A DNA stretch of 64,000 nucleotides, taken from contig JANYJZ010000013.1 in NCBI GenBank assembly GCA_025358305.1, positions 62,001-126,000 of the forward strand, given 5' to 3'. The position numbers and the translations under genes were made by a program. Below the pieces are notes generated by a model. The model searched no databases. It saw only the letters and a program-made list of their open reading frames with translations, and was not told the DNA's origin. Source of the stretch: Ignavibacteriota bacterium. GTDB lineage: Bacteria; Bacteroidota; Ignavibacteria; UBA10030; SZUA-254. The first letter of the stretch is position 1. Each line of letters opens with the position of its first letter. This document shows positions 16,348-24,218 of the stretch, piece by piece.

Positions 16348-19300
16348 TTACTCTCCGTCCTTTCCTGAATAGTCTTCCTCGCTCCATGAGCGCGGTTTGT
16401 CGCTCTTCGAGGTCGGGGGCGTCTTGTCGTCGCCGCCCTTCTTCGCACCGAGAGCCTTTTGAATGAGCACGGCGCGCTCGTGCGCGATCTCCGCGTTCAT
16501 AAGGCGGTCCTCCGCCCGGTCGAAGTACTTTCGGCCGTCGATCCAGGTCTGTTCGCAGGCGCTGTACGTCGAGAGCGGGCTGCCGCTCCAGACGACGAGG
16601 TCTGCGTCCTTGCCGGTCTCGATCGAGCCGACCTTCTTGTCGATCCGGAGCTGCTTCGCCGGATTGAGCGTCACGAACTTGAGCGCTTCTTCCGGAGAGA
16701 TGCCGCCGTACTTCACTGCCTTCGCGGCCTCCGTGTTCAGGTGCCTGGCGAGCTCGTCGCTGTCCGAGTTGAACGAGACGACGACGCCCGCGTCGTGCAT
16801 GAGCGCGCCGTTGTACGGGATCGCGTCGATGACCTCGTACTTGTAGGCCCACCAGTCGCTGAAGGTCGAACCGCCGGCGCCGTGCTTCGCCATGACGTCC
16901 GCGACCTTGTACCCTTCGAGAACGTGCTGGAATGTCGCGACGCGGAACCCAAACTCCTCGGCGAGCCGCATTAACATTAAGATCTCGTCTTGGCGGTACG
17001 AATGCGAGTGGACGAGGCGCTTGCCGCGCAGGATCTCGAGGATCGCCTCGGTCTGCAGGTCGCGCCTGGGCGCGATCTTCGTCTTGCCCGACTGATAGTC
17101 CTTCGTCGCGCGCTCGTAGTCGAGCGCGCTACGGAACTCGTCGCGGATGATCTCCTCGACGCCTTCGCGGGTCTGGGGATAGCGCGAGGTGTACCGGTCG
17201 CCCCAGTTGCTTTGCTTCGGGTTCTCCCCGAGAGCGAACTTGATGCCGGGCATCGCCCCCTCGAACTTCATCTCCTCGGGCAGCGCGCCCCAGCGCAGTT
17301 TGATGACCTGGTTCTGGCCGCCGATGGCGTTCGCCGAACCGTGAAGGACGTTCGCGACGGTGAGCCCGCCGGCAAGTTCCCGGTAGATGGCGATGTCGTC
17401 GGCGTCGATGATGTCGCCGATCCGTACTTCGGCCGTGATCGCGTCGCCGGTCTCATTGACGCTCCCGGCCGCTGCGCTGTGCGAATGACAGTCGATGAGC
17501 CCCGACGAAATGTGCTTGCCGGTCGCGTCGATGACGAGCGCGCCCGAAGGGACGCTCAGGCCTTTGCCGACCCTTGAGATCCTGCCGCGCTCGACGAGCA
17601 CGTCGCCGTGCTCGATGATGCCTTGGGGTCCGCTCGTCCAGACCGTCGCGTCGCGGAAGAAGACGCTCGCGGGCTGGTCGGGAAGCTTCGCCCGGCCGAA
17701 CTCCGCCGGAGGATAGACGGGGGTGAACGACGCCATCACTGGCGGCTTCAGCTTCGAGGTATCGGGTTCCGCCTTGAAAGGCGCGGTCCGGGCGGCCGAG
17801 AAGCTGAACACGTTGCCGTCGGAAAGTTCGCCGGAGCCGACGAGCGATCCGCCCGCCAAGGTGCCGGTCATCCGAACGATGCCCGGCATGCCGATCGAAT
17901 CGCCGTTAAAGACGAGTCCGAGCCGCAAGTCATTGAACGACGCCGTCGTCGCCTTCGAGTCCTTACCATGAGAAGAAACGGTGCCCGCGAGGCTCTCGAC
18001 CTCGCCTTTCAGCGCGATCGAGAGGGTGTCGACCGACGCCTGGGTGAGCGTCGCCTTCCATGTGCCGCGCGGATCGATCTCCGCCTTCGGCTTCACTTCA
18101 TAGCGTTTGCCGTCGACCCAGGTCTCGCGGATCTTCGTTTTCTCCGCGAAGAGGTCGCCGTCGGCGACGACGATGTTCGCGATCTTGCCGGTCTCGAGGG
18201 ACCCGACCTTGTGCGCGATGCCGAAGAGCTGCGCGGGGGTCGTCGTCAGGGCCGCCAAGGCCGCGTCGGCCGAGAGGCCGCGGTCGATCGCTTTGCGCAG
18301 GTTCGCACTGAACGTGCCCGGGTCTTTCAGCGTCGCGGTCGTCAGGGCGAACCGCACGCCGGCCTTCTGGAGCCGGGCCGGGTTCTCCGGCGCCTCGTCC
18401 CAGTACCGCAGGTCGTTGAGGCTGACGTTCAGGGCGTCCTCGGGAAGCTGGACGGCCGGTACGTCGGGGAAGTTGATCGGCAGGATGATCGGCGCGCCGG
18501 CCTGCTTCACCGCGTCGAGGCGGCGGTATTCCGAGCCGCTGCCGCGAACCCAGAGTTTCCAGGAGAATTCCTTCGCGATCTTCGCCGCACGCAGGAGGCT
18601 CAGCTCGTCGGTCGATTCGAAGACGACCGGCTCCTTCGCCGTGAGTACGTCCTCCAAGGCCGCAAGGTCTGCCACGAACTCGGGTCGGGGTTCGCTCGGG
18701 TTGGACGCCGCCACTTTCATGGCGTCGCGGTGCCACTGTGCGTCCAGGGCCGTTTGGCGTATCAATGCGATCGCCCCCATGAGAGAGTTCGGATAGTCGT
18801 CGCCGCCGCCCGTCTCGAACGTGACGTGTTGTGCAATGTCGCTCTTGACGAGGAGCTGGTTCGCCGTTCCGTCTCCCAGGTCGACGACCGCACTCGAGCC
18901 GCGGAAGATCCCCTTCTGCGGGACGACGAGCGCCGTGGTGAAGCCCATGCCGCGGAGCTTCTCGGCCGCTTTCGCGTCGGGAGCGAATAGGTCGGCGGCG
19001 CGCTGCGCCGCGTTGACGTTGCCGTTCCAGTGCTTCATGCCGCGCACTTCCGCCGCGGGCTGCGCAGGAGGACCATCCCCGCCACGGCCGCCTTCTGGCT
19101 TCTTCGGCATCCCGAGATCGGAGTAGCTGTCGATGAGGCCCGGGTAGAGCGTCATGCCGGTCATGTCCCAGACGCGTGCGTCCGCAGGGATCGCCGCGTT
19201 CTTGCCGACGGCCGTGATGACGCCGTCGCGCATAACGAGCGTTCCCTTATCGATGACGACGCCGGGAGAGACGACAATCCGAGCGTTCGTGAAGGCGTGG

Positions 19301-19419
19301 ACCGCCGGCGTGTTCTGCCGGATGCCGATCGCGGGTTTGATCTGCGCCTGCAAGAGCGCCGCGATGCCGACGAGGAGCGCGATGAGCGCCAGACGCCGGA
19401 GCGTAATGAGAGTTGCCAT
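16348..19419 (-). CDS. Exported tandem amidohydrolase, two modules, second active-looking
   Basis: 1023 residues, about twice the usual amidohydrolase length. The signal peptide covers residues 1-25. AGGGG precedes ATG 19419 by 8 bp. Module 1 (about 30-440) has lost its metal site (YPGLIDSYSDLG instead of HxH), and its later His position reads VFESTDEL. A linker domain (about 445-560) precedes module 2 (about 575-970). Module 2 keeps the HxH site in GLIDCHSHSA, further His in LVHSHSY and ATFQHVLEG, and an Asp in NSDSDELARH. Only module 2 should bind zinc. A charged, Lys/Ser-rich tail follows. It is translated with the smaller amidohydrolase (1-bp gap). Peptidase or other cyclic-amide activity is possible but unproven. 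Confidence 0.82.
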   Translation of the reverse strand: MATLITLRRLALIALLVGIAALLQAQIKPAIGIRQNTPAVHAFTNARIVVSPGVVIDKGTLVMRDGVITAVGKNAAIPADARVWDMTGMTLYPGLIDSYSDLGMPKKPEGGRGGDGPPAQPAAEVRGMKHWNGNVNAAQRAADLFAPDAKAAEKLRGMGFTTALVVPQKGIFRGSSAVVDLGDGTANQLLVKSDIAQHVTFETGGGDDYPNSLMGAIALIRQTALDAQWHRDAMKVAASNPSEPRPEFVADLAALEDVLTAKEPVVFESTDELSLLRAAKIAKEFSWKLWVRGSGSEYRRLDAVKQAGAPIILPINFPDVPAVQLPEDALNVSLNDLRYWDEAPENPARLQKAGVRFALTTATLKDPGTFSANLRKAIDRGLSADAALAALTTTPAQLFGIAHKVGSLETGKIANIVVADGDLFAEKTKIRETWVDGKRYEVKPKAEIDPRGTWKATLTQASVDTLSIALKGEVESLAGTVSSHGKDSKATTASFNDLRLGLVFNGDSIGMPGIVRMTGTLAGGSLVGSGELSDGNVFSFSAARTAPFKAEPDTSKLKPPVMASFTPVYPPAEFGRAKLPDQPASVFFRDATVWTSGPQGIIEHGDVLVERGRISRVGKGLSVPSGALVIDATGKHISSGLIDCHSHSAAAGSVNETGDAITAEVRIGDIIDADDIAIYRELAGGLTVANVLHGSANAIGGQNQVIKLRWGALPEEMKFEGAMPGIKFALGENPKQSNWGDRYTSRYPQTREGVEEIIRDEFRSALDYERATKDYQSGKTKIAPRRDLQTEAILEILRGKRLVHSHSYRQDEILMLMRLAEEFGFRVATFQHVLEGYKVADVMAKHGAGGSTFSDWWAYKYEVIDAIPYNGALMHDAGVVVSFNSDSDELARHLNTEAAKAVKYGGISPEEALKFVTLNPAKQLRIDKKVGSIETGKDADLVVWSGSPLSTYSACEQTWIDGRKYFDRAEDRLMNAEIAHERAVLIQKALGAKKGGDDKTPPTSKSDKPRSWSEEDYSGKDGE

Positions 19420-19991
19420 TGGACGTACCCCTGTATGGTGAACGAACTGTGCACACGAAGACGAAGGAGAACTCGAAGATTCGGTCGTGCGGGAGGACGG
19501 CTCTAAAAGAGCCTATCCCTTGGACTCGCCGGGCAGCCCGATGGTTGGCGTGCCAGAGGCGGAAAGAGCATCGATGAAAATAGGGTTTTATCGACGGAAA
19601 AGCAAGACTTCCGGCTCCTACTTCTGCGATCCGGAGATGGCCATTCCAGCAAGGAATCAAGCGAACCCACACGTGGTACGTCAAACGCGGCGTGTAGTTT
19701 CACGGGAGGAGTTGGATTTTCGAGAGATAGAGAGCTGATCGGGCTGCCCCGGCAGGGGTGCGAGGCGGCGCTGGCAAGCGGTGCGAAACTTGCGGAGACC
19801 GATCTTCGTCCCGGCGGCGAAGACCAATTCGACGTGTGCGAACGGCGGCACATCATGTTAGAACGAGCCGCGATGAACAAGCGCGGGGATCTCGTCGTCC
19901 ATTCTGAGGGAGCAGCAGGTGACCGACAGCGGTCGGGAGGCTGGTAGTCAACGACACGAGAGCATTCACACCACGATGAGGCAGTTCAACG
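19420..19991. other. Gene-poor 572-bp stretch beside the scarred locus
   Basis: No supportable gene. Small frames exist on both strands but have no recognisable protein signature or ribosome-binding site. One plus-strand frame is open from about 19700 to 19932 without a recognisable start. The stretch contains an imperfect inverted repeat described separately. It also carries the leader of the truncated cysteine-synthase gene, with GAGG about 14 bp before ATG 19992. No clear promoter of the TTG-N20-TAnnTT form was found for the amidohydrolases transcribed away from it. Confidence 0.5.
19528..19753. repeat. Imperfect inverted repeat pair flanking about 195 bp
   Basis: GCCGGGCAGCCCGAT at 19528-19542 is the reverse complement of ATCGGGCTGCCCCGGC at 19738-19753 except for one extra C. 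Ends of 14-15 bp about 225 bp apart could be the termini of a small non-autonomous element or an old insertion remnant next to the deleted genes. No flanking target duplication was identified, so this may be chance in GC-rich DNA. Confidence 0.3.
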
Positions 19992-20166
19992 ATGATCGCC
20001 ATAGGAAGAACACCGCTGCTGAAGCTCGAACGCCTGGCTGAACCCGGCTGCGCCGACATCTACGTCAAGTACGAAGGCGCAAACCCCACCGGAAGCATGA
20101 AGGACCGGATGGCGTTCTCCATGATCGAAGGCGCAGAACGAAGGGGCCAGCTCAGGCCGGGGGGAG
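19992..20166 (+). pseudogene. Cysteine synthase family gene, 5' fragment only
   Basis: The first about 58 codons are a good N-terminus of a PLP-dependent cysteine synthase/beta-replacing enzyme. IGRTPLLKLERLAEPGC comes first, then VKYEGANPTGSMKDRMA with the PLP-binding Lys in the SMKDR motif, then IEGAERRGQLRPGG. The family continues with a V-E-x-T-S-G-N-T-G motif, but here the match stops at 20160-20167. The frame then reads unrelated residues to a stop at 20271-20273. About 80 percent of the gene is missing. ATG 19992 and a GAGG upstream show that the original 5' end is preserved. Confidence 0.7.
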
Positions 20167-20778
20167 CGGTACGTCCTCGGCGGATTGTGTGCGACGCTGA
20201 GCTGGATCGAGGGCCCGGGGCGCATTCGCAACATCGGAGGCTCCAATTTTATCGCGTTTGGCAGGTTGGATGACCGACCGAGCGGTGTGGTCGAGCAGCT
20301 CCGGCTCGCGTTCGACCGGGCCGGTGTGAACGTCGAGGTACCCTCCGACATCCGCGCCGCGCTCTGGAAGAAGTTTCTCTTCGTGACCTCCATGGGCGGC
20401 GTCGGCGCACTGAGACGCGCTCCGGTCGGCGTCCTACGCACGGTCCCCGAGTCCCGCGAGATGCTCCTGCGGTGCATGGAGGAAGTGGCGGCCATCGCCC
20501 GCGCAAAGAAGATCGTGCTCCCCGGCGATGTCGTGGAAACCTCGATGGCGTTGATCGATTCGCTCCCCGAGAGCGGCACGACATCGCTGCACCGGGACAT
20601 CGTGGAGGGCAAGCCATCTGAGCTCGACGCCTGGAACGGGGCCGTCGTCCGGCTCGCCCGCGAGGCAGGCATCGACGCCCCGACGCATCGATCCATCTAT
20701 GAGAGCTTGTTGCCCATGGAGATGCAAGCACGCCACACTGGAAGATCAACGAATCAACTCCACGAAGGCGGATCTTGA
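20164..20778 (+). pseudogene. Ketopantoate reductase family gene, 3' fragment
   Basis: From about 20164 the frame one base over from the cysteine synthase reading encodes about 204 residues of an ApbA/PanE-type 2-dehydropantoate 2-reductase. YVLGGLCATLSWIEGPG is the end of the Rossmann half. The C-terminal ApbA_C helical domain follows, with RAALWKKFLFVTSMGGVGAL and RDIVEGKPSELDAWNGAVVR. The N-terminal about 100 residues with the GxGxxG NADPH motif are missing and there is no plausible start codon or ribosome-binding site. It is joined directly to the cysteine-synthase fragment and out of frame with it. The intact enzyme reduces ketopantoate for CoA synthesis, although many family members act on other substrates. 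Confidence 0.72.
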
Positions 20779-20781
20779 ACC

Positions 20782-21153
20782 ATGGAACAGAAATTCAGCT
20801 ACGTCACGAAGCTCGACGTGAAGTACGACCACTTGCAGCTCATCGATGTTCCTGAGATGGTGAAGAGCTGTTCCGACAAGTGGTTCAATCAGACCCTGAC
20901 GCGGGTGAATGACAGCGTCGTGCGGCTCGGCATCGTCGAGGGCGAGTATCACTGGCACAAGCATGACAACGACGATGAGCTCTTTTTCGTGCTGGAGGGG
21001 CAGCTTCTCATTGATCTGGGGGGCCGAATCGTGACGCTGAACCCGAACCAGGGGATGACGATCTCGAAAGGGGTCCTGCATCGCCCACGGGCTCCCCGGA
21101 AGACCGTCATGCTCATGGTGGAGACGAGCTCCATAGCGCCGACGGGGGACTGA
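20782..21153 (+). CDS. Cupin-domain protein
   Basis: 123 residues, one small conserved beta-barrel. Cupin motif 1 is GEYHWHKHDNDDELFFVLEG, with two His, Asp and Glu at metal-ligand positions. Motif 2 (GMTISKGVLHRPRAP) carries the last His. Single-domain cupins of this kind range from isomerases to sugar-binding proteins, and nothing specifies the substrate. It begins 3 bp after the ketopantoate-reductase fragment, so it was probably the downstream gene of that operon. Its expression after the rearrangement is uncertain. Confidence 0.85.
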   Translation: MEQKFSYVTKLDVKYDHLQLIDVPEMVKSCSDKWFNQTLTRVNDSVVRLGIVEGEYHWHKHDNDDELFFVLEGQLLIDLGGRIVTLNPNQGMTISKGVLHRPRAPRKTVMLMVETSSIAPTGD

Positions 21154-21167
21154 CGCTCCCGACGGCG

Positions 21168-21198
21168 TTGAGTTTCATGCCGATATTGGTTACATTTT
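21168..21198 (+). promoter_or_regulatory. Predicted promoter of the DUF1801-EamA operon, related to the one at 22804
   Basis: TTG at 21168-21170, 20 nt, TACATTTT at 21191-21198. The flanking sequence (TTGAGTTTCA, TGGTTAC, GCGCAC) recurs at 22804 with almost the same spacing, suggesting shared control. Confidence 0.6.
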
Positions 21199-21269
21199 CC
21201 CCGGCGCACCACAATCAGGCCGTCCAAATTCGTTCGTAAGAACCACAGGTCAACAGAGGAAACTACGCC

Positions 21270-21650
21270 GTGAACTCAGCAGCAAGCCGCCCGACGACCG
21301 TCGCCGAATACATCGATGCCGCCCCCAGGGAGGCGCGGCAGAAACTGCGCCAAATGCGCGCGGCCGTCCGCGCCGCCGCTCCGGGCGCCGTCGAGAGCAT
21401 CAAGTGGCAGATGCCGTCCTATTCGTACAAGCGGATCCTCGTCATCTTCGCCGCGCATAAGCATCACATCGGCTTCTATCCGACGCCCTCGGCAGTGAAG
21501 TCCTTCTCGAAGGAATTATCGAAGTTCAACACGGCCAAAGGGTCGATCCAGTTCCCGATGGAGAAGCCGCTCCCCCTCCCGCTCATCCGGAAGATCACTG
21601 CGTTTCGGGTTCGGGAGAGCGTCGAACGGGACGGAAAGTGGAAATCATGA
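21270..21650 (+). CDS. DUF1801 family protein (YdhG-like)
   Basis: 126 residues, cytoplasmic. The VAEYIDAAPREARQKLRQMR opening, the AVESIKWQMPSY motif and HIGFYPTPSAVKSF are the hallmarks of DUF1801/YdhG. Some members are described as possible iron chaperones (frataxin-like fold), but the function here is unproven. ATG 21270 has AGAGGAAA about 8 bp upstream. The EamA transporter gene starts 13 bp after its stop, and both lie behind the promoter at 21168. Confidence 0.85.
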   Translation: MNSAASRPTTVAEYIDAAPREARQKLRQMRAAVRAAAPGAVESIKWQMPSYSYKRILVIFAAHKHHIGFYPTPSAVKSFSKELSKFNTAKGSIQFPMEKPLPLPLIRKITAFRVRESVERDGKWKS

Positions 21651-21663
21651 CCGGGCGCTTCGC

Positions 21664-22548
21664 ATGAAGCCAAAACACTGGGCAGCATTCATCCTCCTTG
21701 GCGCGATCTGGAGCTCGTCGTTCATGTGGATCAAGATCGCCCTGCAGGACGTCGGGCCGTTCACGCTCGTGGGGTTCCGGACGCTCTTCGGGCTTCTCTT
21801 CAGCCTTGCGGTCATCTTCATTCAACGCGTCCCGTGGCCGAAGGGGTTCAAGGAGTGGTTCCCGCTCCTTCTCTTGGGCATCACGAACGTCGCCGCCCCG
21901 TTCTTCCTCATCTCGTGGGGAGAGAAACACATCGACTCGAGCATGGCCTCCATCCTCGACGCCACGGTGCCGCTGTTCACGATCCTCATCGCGCACTATC
22001 TCCTCCACGACGACAAGATCACGCTCCCGAAGGTCATCGGCCTCCTCCTTGGGTTCGCCGGCGTCGTCGTCCTCATGAGCAAAGACCTCGGCGTCTCGCA
22101 GAACTCCATGCTGGGACAGCTCGCCGTCATCGTCGCTTCGATGTTTTACGCAGGGAGCGGGGTCTACCTGCGCAAGACGACGGAGGATACGCCGGCCGTC
22201 TTCCGGAGCGCAGGCCCTCTCATCTCGGCGAGCGTGGCCATGTGGCTGGCAACCGCCGCGTTCGAGCGGCCGATGAAGATGCCGGAGCTCGCCGTCACCT
22301 GGGTGGCGCTTCTCTGGCTTGGACTCGTCGGATCGGGGTTCGCGTTCATCGTCTGCTACTGGCTCATCCATGAGATCGGCCCGACGAAGACGAGCATGGT
22401 GACGTTCCTCTTCCCCGTGGGCGGCGTGACCCTGGGGGTCATCTTCCTCCACGAGGAGCTCACATGGCAGCTCCTCACCGGCACCCTGCTCATCATCGCG
22501 AGCCTCGTCGTGGCCAACTGGAGACCGAGTCCGGATGCGTCGCCCTGA
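21664..22548 (+). CDS. EamA/DMT-family transporter
   Basis: 294 residues with about ten hydrophobic helices in two EamA repeats. The first is at about 5-138, beginning with the family motif AAFILLGAIWSSSFMWIKIA. The second is at about 150-285 and ends with LTWQLLTGTLLIIASLVVA. It is an inner-membrane drug/metabolite transporter, most often an exporter of metabolites or amino acids, and the substrate cannot be read from sequence. It is co-transcribed with the DUF1801 gene. The start at 21664 gives the normal N-terminus immediately before helix 1. Confidence 0.9.
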   Translation: MKPKHWAAFILLGAIWSSSFMWIKIALQDVGPFTLVGFRTLFGLLFSLAVIFIQRVPWPKGFKEWFPLLLLGITNVAAPFFLISWGEKHIDSSMASILDATVPLFTILIAHYLLHDDKITLPKVIGLLLGFAGVVVLMSKDLGVSQNSMLGQLAVIVASMFYAGSGVYLRKTTEDTPAVFRSAGPLISASVAMWLATAAFERPMKMPELAVTWVALLWLGLVGSGFAFIVCYWLIHEIGPTKTSMVTFLFPVGGVTLGVIFLHEELTWQLLTGTLLIIASLVVANWRPSPDASP

Positions 22549-22900
22549 GGATGATCCTCGAGATCGTCCGGAGCCCAGATGTGCGAGTCGTGATGCGCGG
22601 GAGGCACCTCGAACGGGAGGACCCACCTCCCTTCCCGTCGACTGACGGACGCCCGTGCGCCAACTACTACTTTAGTAGCAATGAGTAGTTCATTATACAC
22701 CTCCCTCCATCGGCTCGCTCTACCCTGGATAACAGTCAGCGCATCAACGGGTTAGCTTGTGGTTCCTCTGCACCGGGAGTGATTTCGACCAAAAAATCCT
22801 GCTTTGAGTTTCACACCGGATATGGTTACCTTCTCCTTCAGCGCACGATGCACATGCTCCGATGCGCGCCCCATTCACGAACTTGAAAGGAACCTCCTCC
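22549..22900. other. Intergenic region with a dyad and a promoter
   Basis: No gene is supportable in these 352 bases. They hold an AT-rich dyad, AACTACT at 22662-22668 and AGTAGTT at 22684-22690, that could be an operator or weak hairpin. They also contain the promoter at 22804-22834 and a GAAAGGA ribosome-binding site at 22885-22891. Confidence 0.5.
22804..22834 (+). promoter_or_regulatory. Predicted promoter of the SPFH-DUF3224 operon, related to the one at 21168
   Basis: TTG at 22804-22806, 20 nt, TACCTTCT at 22827-22834. It shares TTGAGTTTCA, TGGTTAC and GCGCAC with the promoter at 21168 at nearly the same offsets. Confidence 0.6.
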
Positions 22901-23767
22901 ATGGAAGCTCTTACGATCAGCTGGACACTCATCGCGGCCGTCGCCGCCATTTTCACCTTCCTCGTGGGCATCCGGATCGTCCGGCCCACCCACCGGGGCC
23001 TCGTCGAGCGGCTCGGCAAGTACCACCGCTACGCGAACCAGGGGTTCAACTGGGTCATCCCCGTCATCGACAAGATGTACCTCGTCAACGTGACGGAGCA
23101 GCTCGTCAACGCCGACCCGCAGGAGATCATCACGAACGACAACCTCAACGCGGTCGTCGACGCCCAGATCTACTTCAAGGTGAAGGCGGACGAGGAGAGC
23201 GTGAAGAACTCCATCTATAACGTGAAGAGCGTCAACTTCCAGATCGTCAATCTCTCCCGCAGCACCTTGAGGAACATCATCGGAACGATGTCCCTCAAGT
23301 CGGCGAACAGCGAGCGGGGCAAGATCAACAACGACCTCCACGAGATCCTCATCAAGGAGACGACGCACTGGGGCATCGACATCGTCCGCGCCGAACTGAA
23401 GGAGATCGATCCGCCGAAGGACGTCCAGGACACGATGAACAAGATCGTGAAGGCGGAGAACGAGAAGATCGCGGCGGTCGATTTCGCGACAGCGGCAGAG
23501 ACCACGGCCGACGGCGTGAAGCGCGCGGCAATCAAACAGGCCGAAGGGGTTCGTCAGGCGAGGATCCTTCAGGCGCAGGGAGAGGCCGAGGCGATACAGC
23601 TCGTCAATGAAGCGGCCGAGAAGTACTTCATCGGCAACGCCCAGCTCCTGAAGCGGCTCGAGACCACCCAGTTCGCTCTGCAGAACAACGCGAAGATCGT
23701 CGTTGGGGCGAACCAGCAGCTCGTCAACGTCATCGGCGATCTCGCCGGTGTCGTGAACAAGCAGTAA
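22901..23767 (+). CDS. SPFH/band-7 (stomatin/paraslipin) membrane protein
   Basis: 288 residues. ATG 22901 is preferred over an in-frame start 39 bp upstream because GAAAGGA sits 9 bp before it and the membrane helix then begins at once (SWTLIAAVAAIFTFLVG). The SPFH domain follows at about 25-200 (VRPTHRGLVERLGKY, IPVIDKMYLVNVTEQ). A coiled-coil, Ala/Glu-rich segment (ENEKIAAVDFATAAETTADG) precedes the C-terminus. Paraslipins form large oligomeric cages on the membrane and often sit with NfeD proteases. No NfeD gene is adjacent here. It lies in an operon with the DUF3224 gene. Confidence 0.92.
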   Translation: MEALTISWTLIAAVAAIFTFLVGIRIVRPTHRGLVERLGKYHRYANQGFNWVIPVIDKMYLVNVTEQLVNADPQEIITNDNLNAVVDAQIYFKVKADEESVKNSIYNVKSVNFQIVNLSRSTLRNIIGTMSLKSANSERGKINNDLHEILIKETTHWGIDIVRAELKEIDPPKDVQDTMNKIVKAENEKIAAVDFATAAETTADGVKRAAIKQAEGVRQARILQAQGEAEAIQLVNEAAEKYFIGNAQLLKRLETTQFALQNNAKIVVGANQQLVNVIGDLAGVVNKQ

Positions 23768-23801
23768 CGCTCACGATAGAGGAATCAACGAACGAAGGCA
23801 T

Positions 23802-24215
23802 ATGACGACACACGCAAGCGGCACATTTGAGATCACGATGACGCCTCAGGCGCAGGAAGAAGGGGTCGGGGACACGACGATCGGCAGGCTTGCGATCGCG
23901 AAGAAGTACCACGGGGATCTCGAGGGAACAGGCGTGGGCCAGATGCTCGGCGTGCGGACCGATGTGAACGGCTCCGCCGGCTACGTCGCCATGGAGCGCG
24001 TCACCGGGCTCCTTGCGGGCCGCAGTGGGACGTTCACGCTGCAGCATTCCGGAACGATGCCAAGGGGGGCGCCAAAGCTCTTCATCACGGTCATTCCGGA
24101 CTCGGGGACGGGAGAATTTGCCGGCCTTTCCGGCTCGATGGTCATCAACATCGTCGACGGGAAGCATTTCTACGAGTTCGACTACCAGATCGCCCCGGAG
24201 GCGTCGCTCGTCTAG
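23802..24215 (+). CDS. DUF3224 family protein
   Basis: 137 residues, no signal peptide. ASGTFEITMTPQ at the N-terminus, YVAMERVTGLLAGRSGTFTLQHSG in the middle and the acidic HFYEFDYQI end identify the DUF3224 small beta-barrel family (allene-oxide-cyclase-like fold), which has no assigned activity. It begins 34 bp after the SPFH gene and ends 3 bp before the convergent VWA gene. Confidence 0.88.
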   Translation: MTTHASGTFEITMTPQAQEEGVGDTTIGRLAIAKKYHGDLEGTGVGQMLGVRTDVNGSAGYVAMERVTGLLAGRSGTFTLQHSGTMPRGAPKLFITVIPDSGTGEFAGLSGSMVINIVDGKHFYEFDYQIAPEASLV

Positions 24216-24218
24216 CGG

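Noticed and set aside
19700-19932. Plus-strand open frame upstream of the cysK fragment
   Set aside because: I compared it by eye with release-factor-like and other small families and found no convincing match, start codon or ribosome-binding site.
22662-22690. AACTACT/AGTAGTT dyad as a terminator of the EamA gene
   Set aside because: The stem is only 7 bp, AT-rich, with a 15-nt loop and no U tract; it is noted only as a possible operator.
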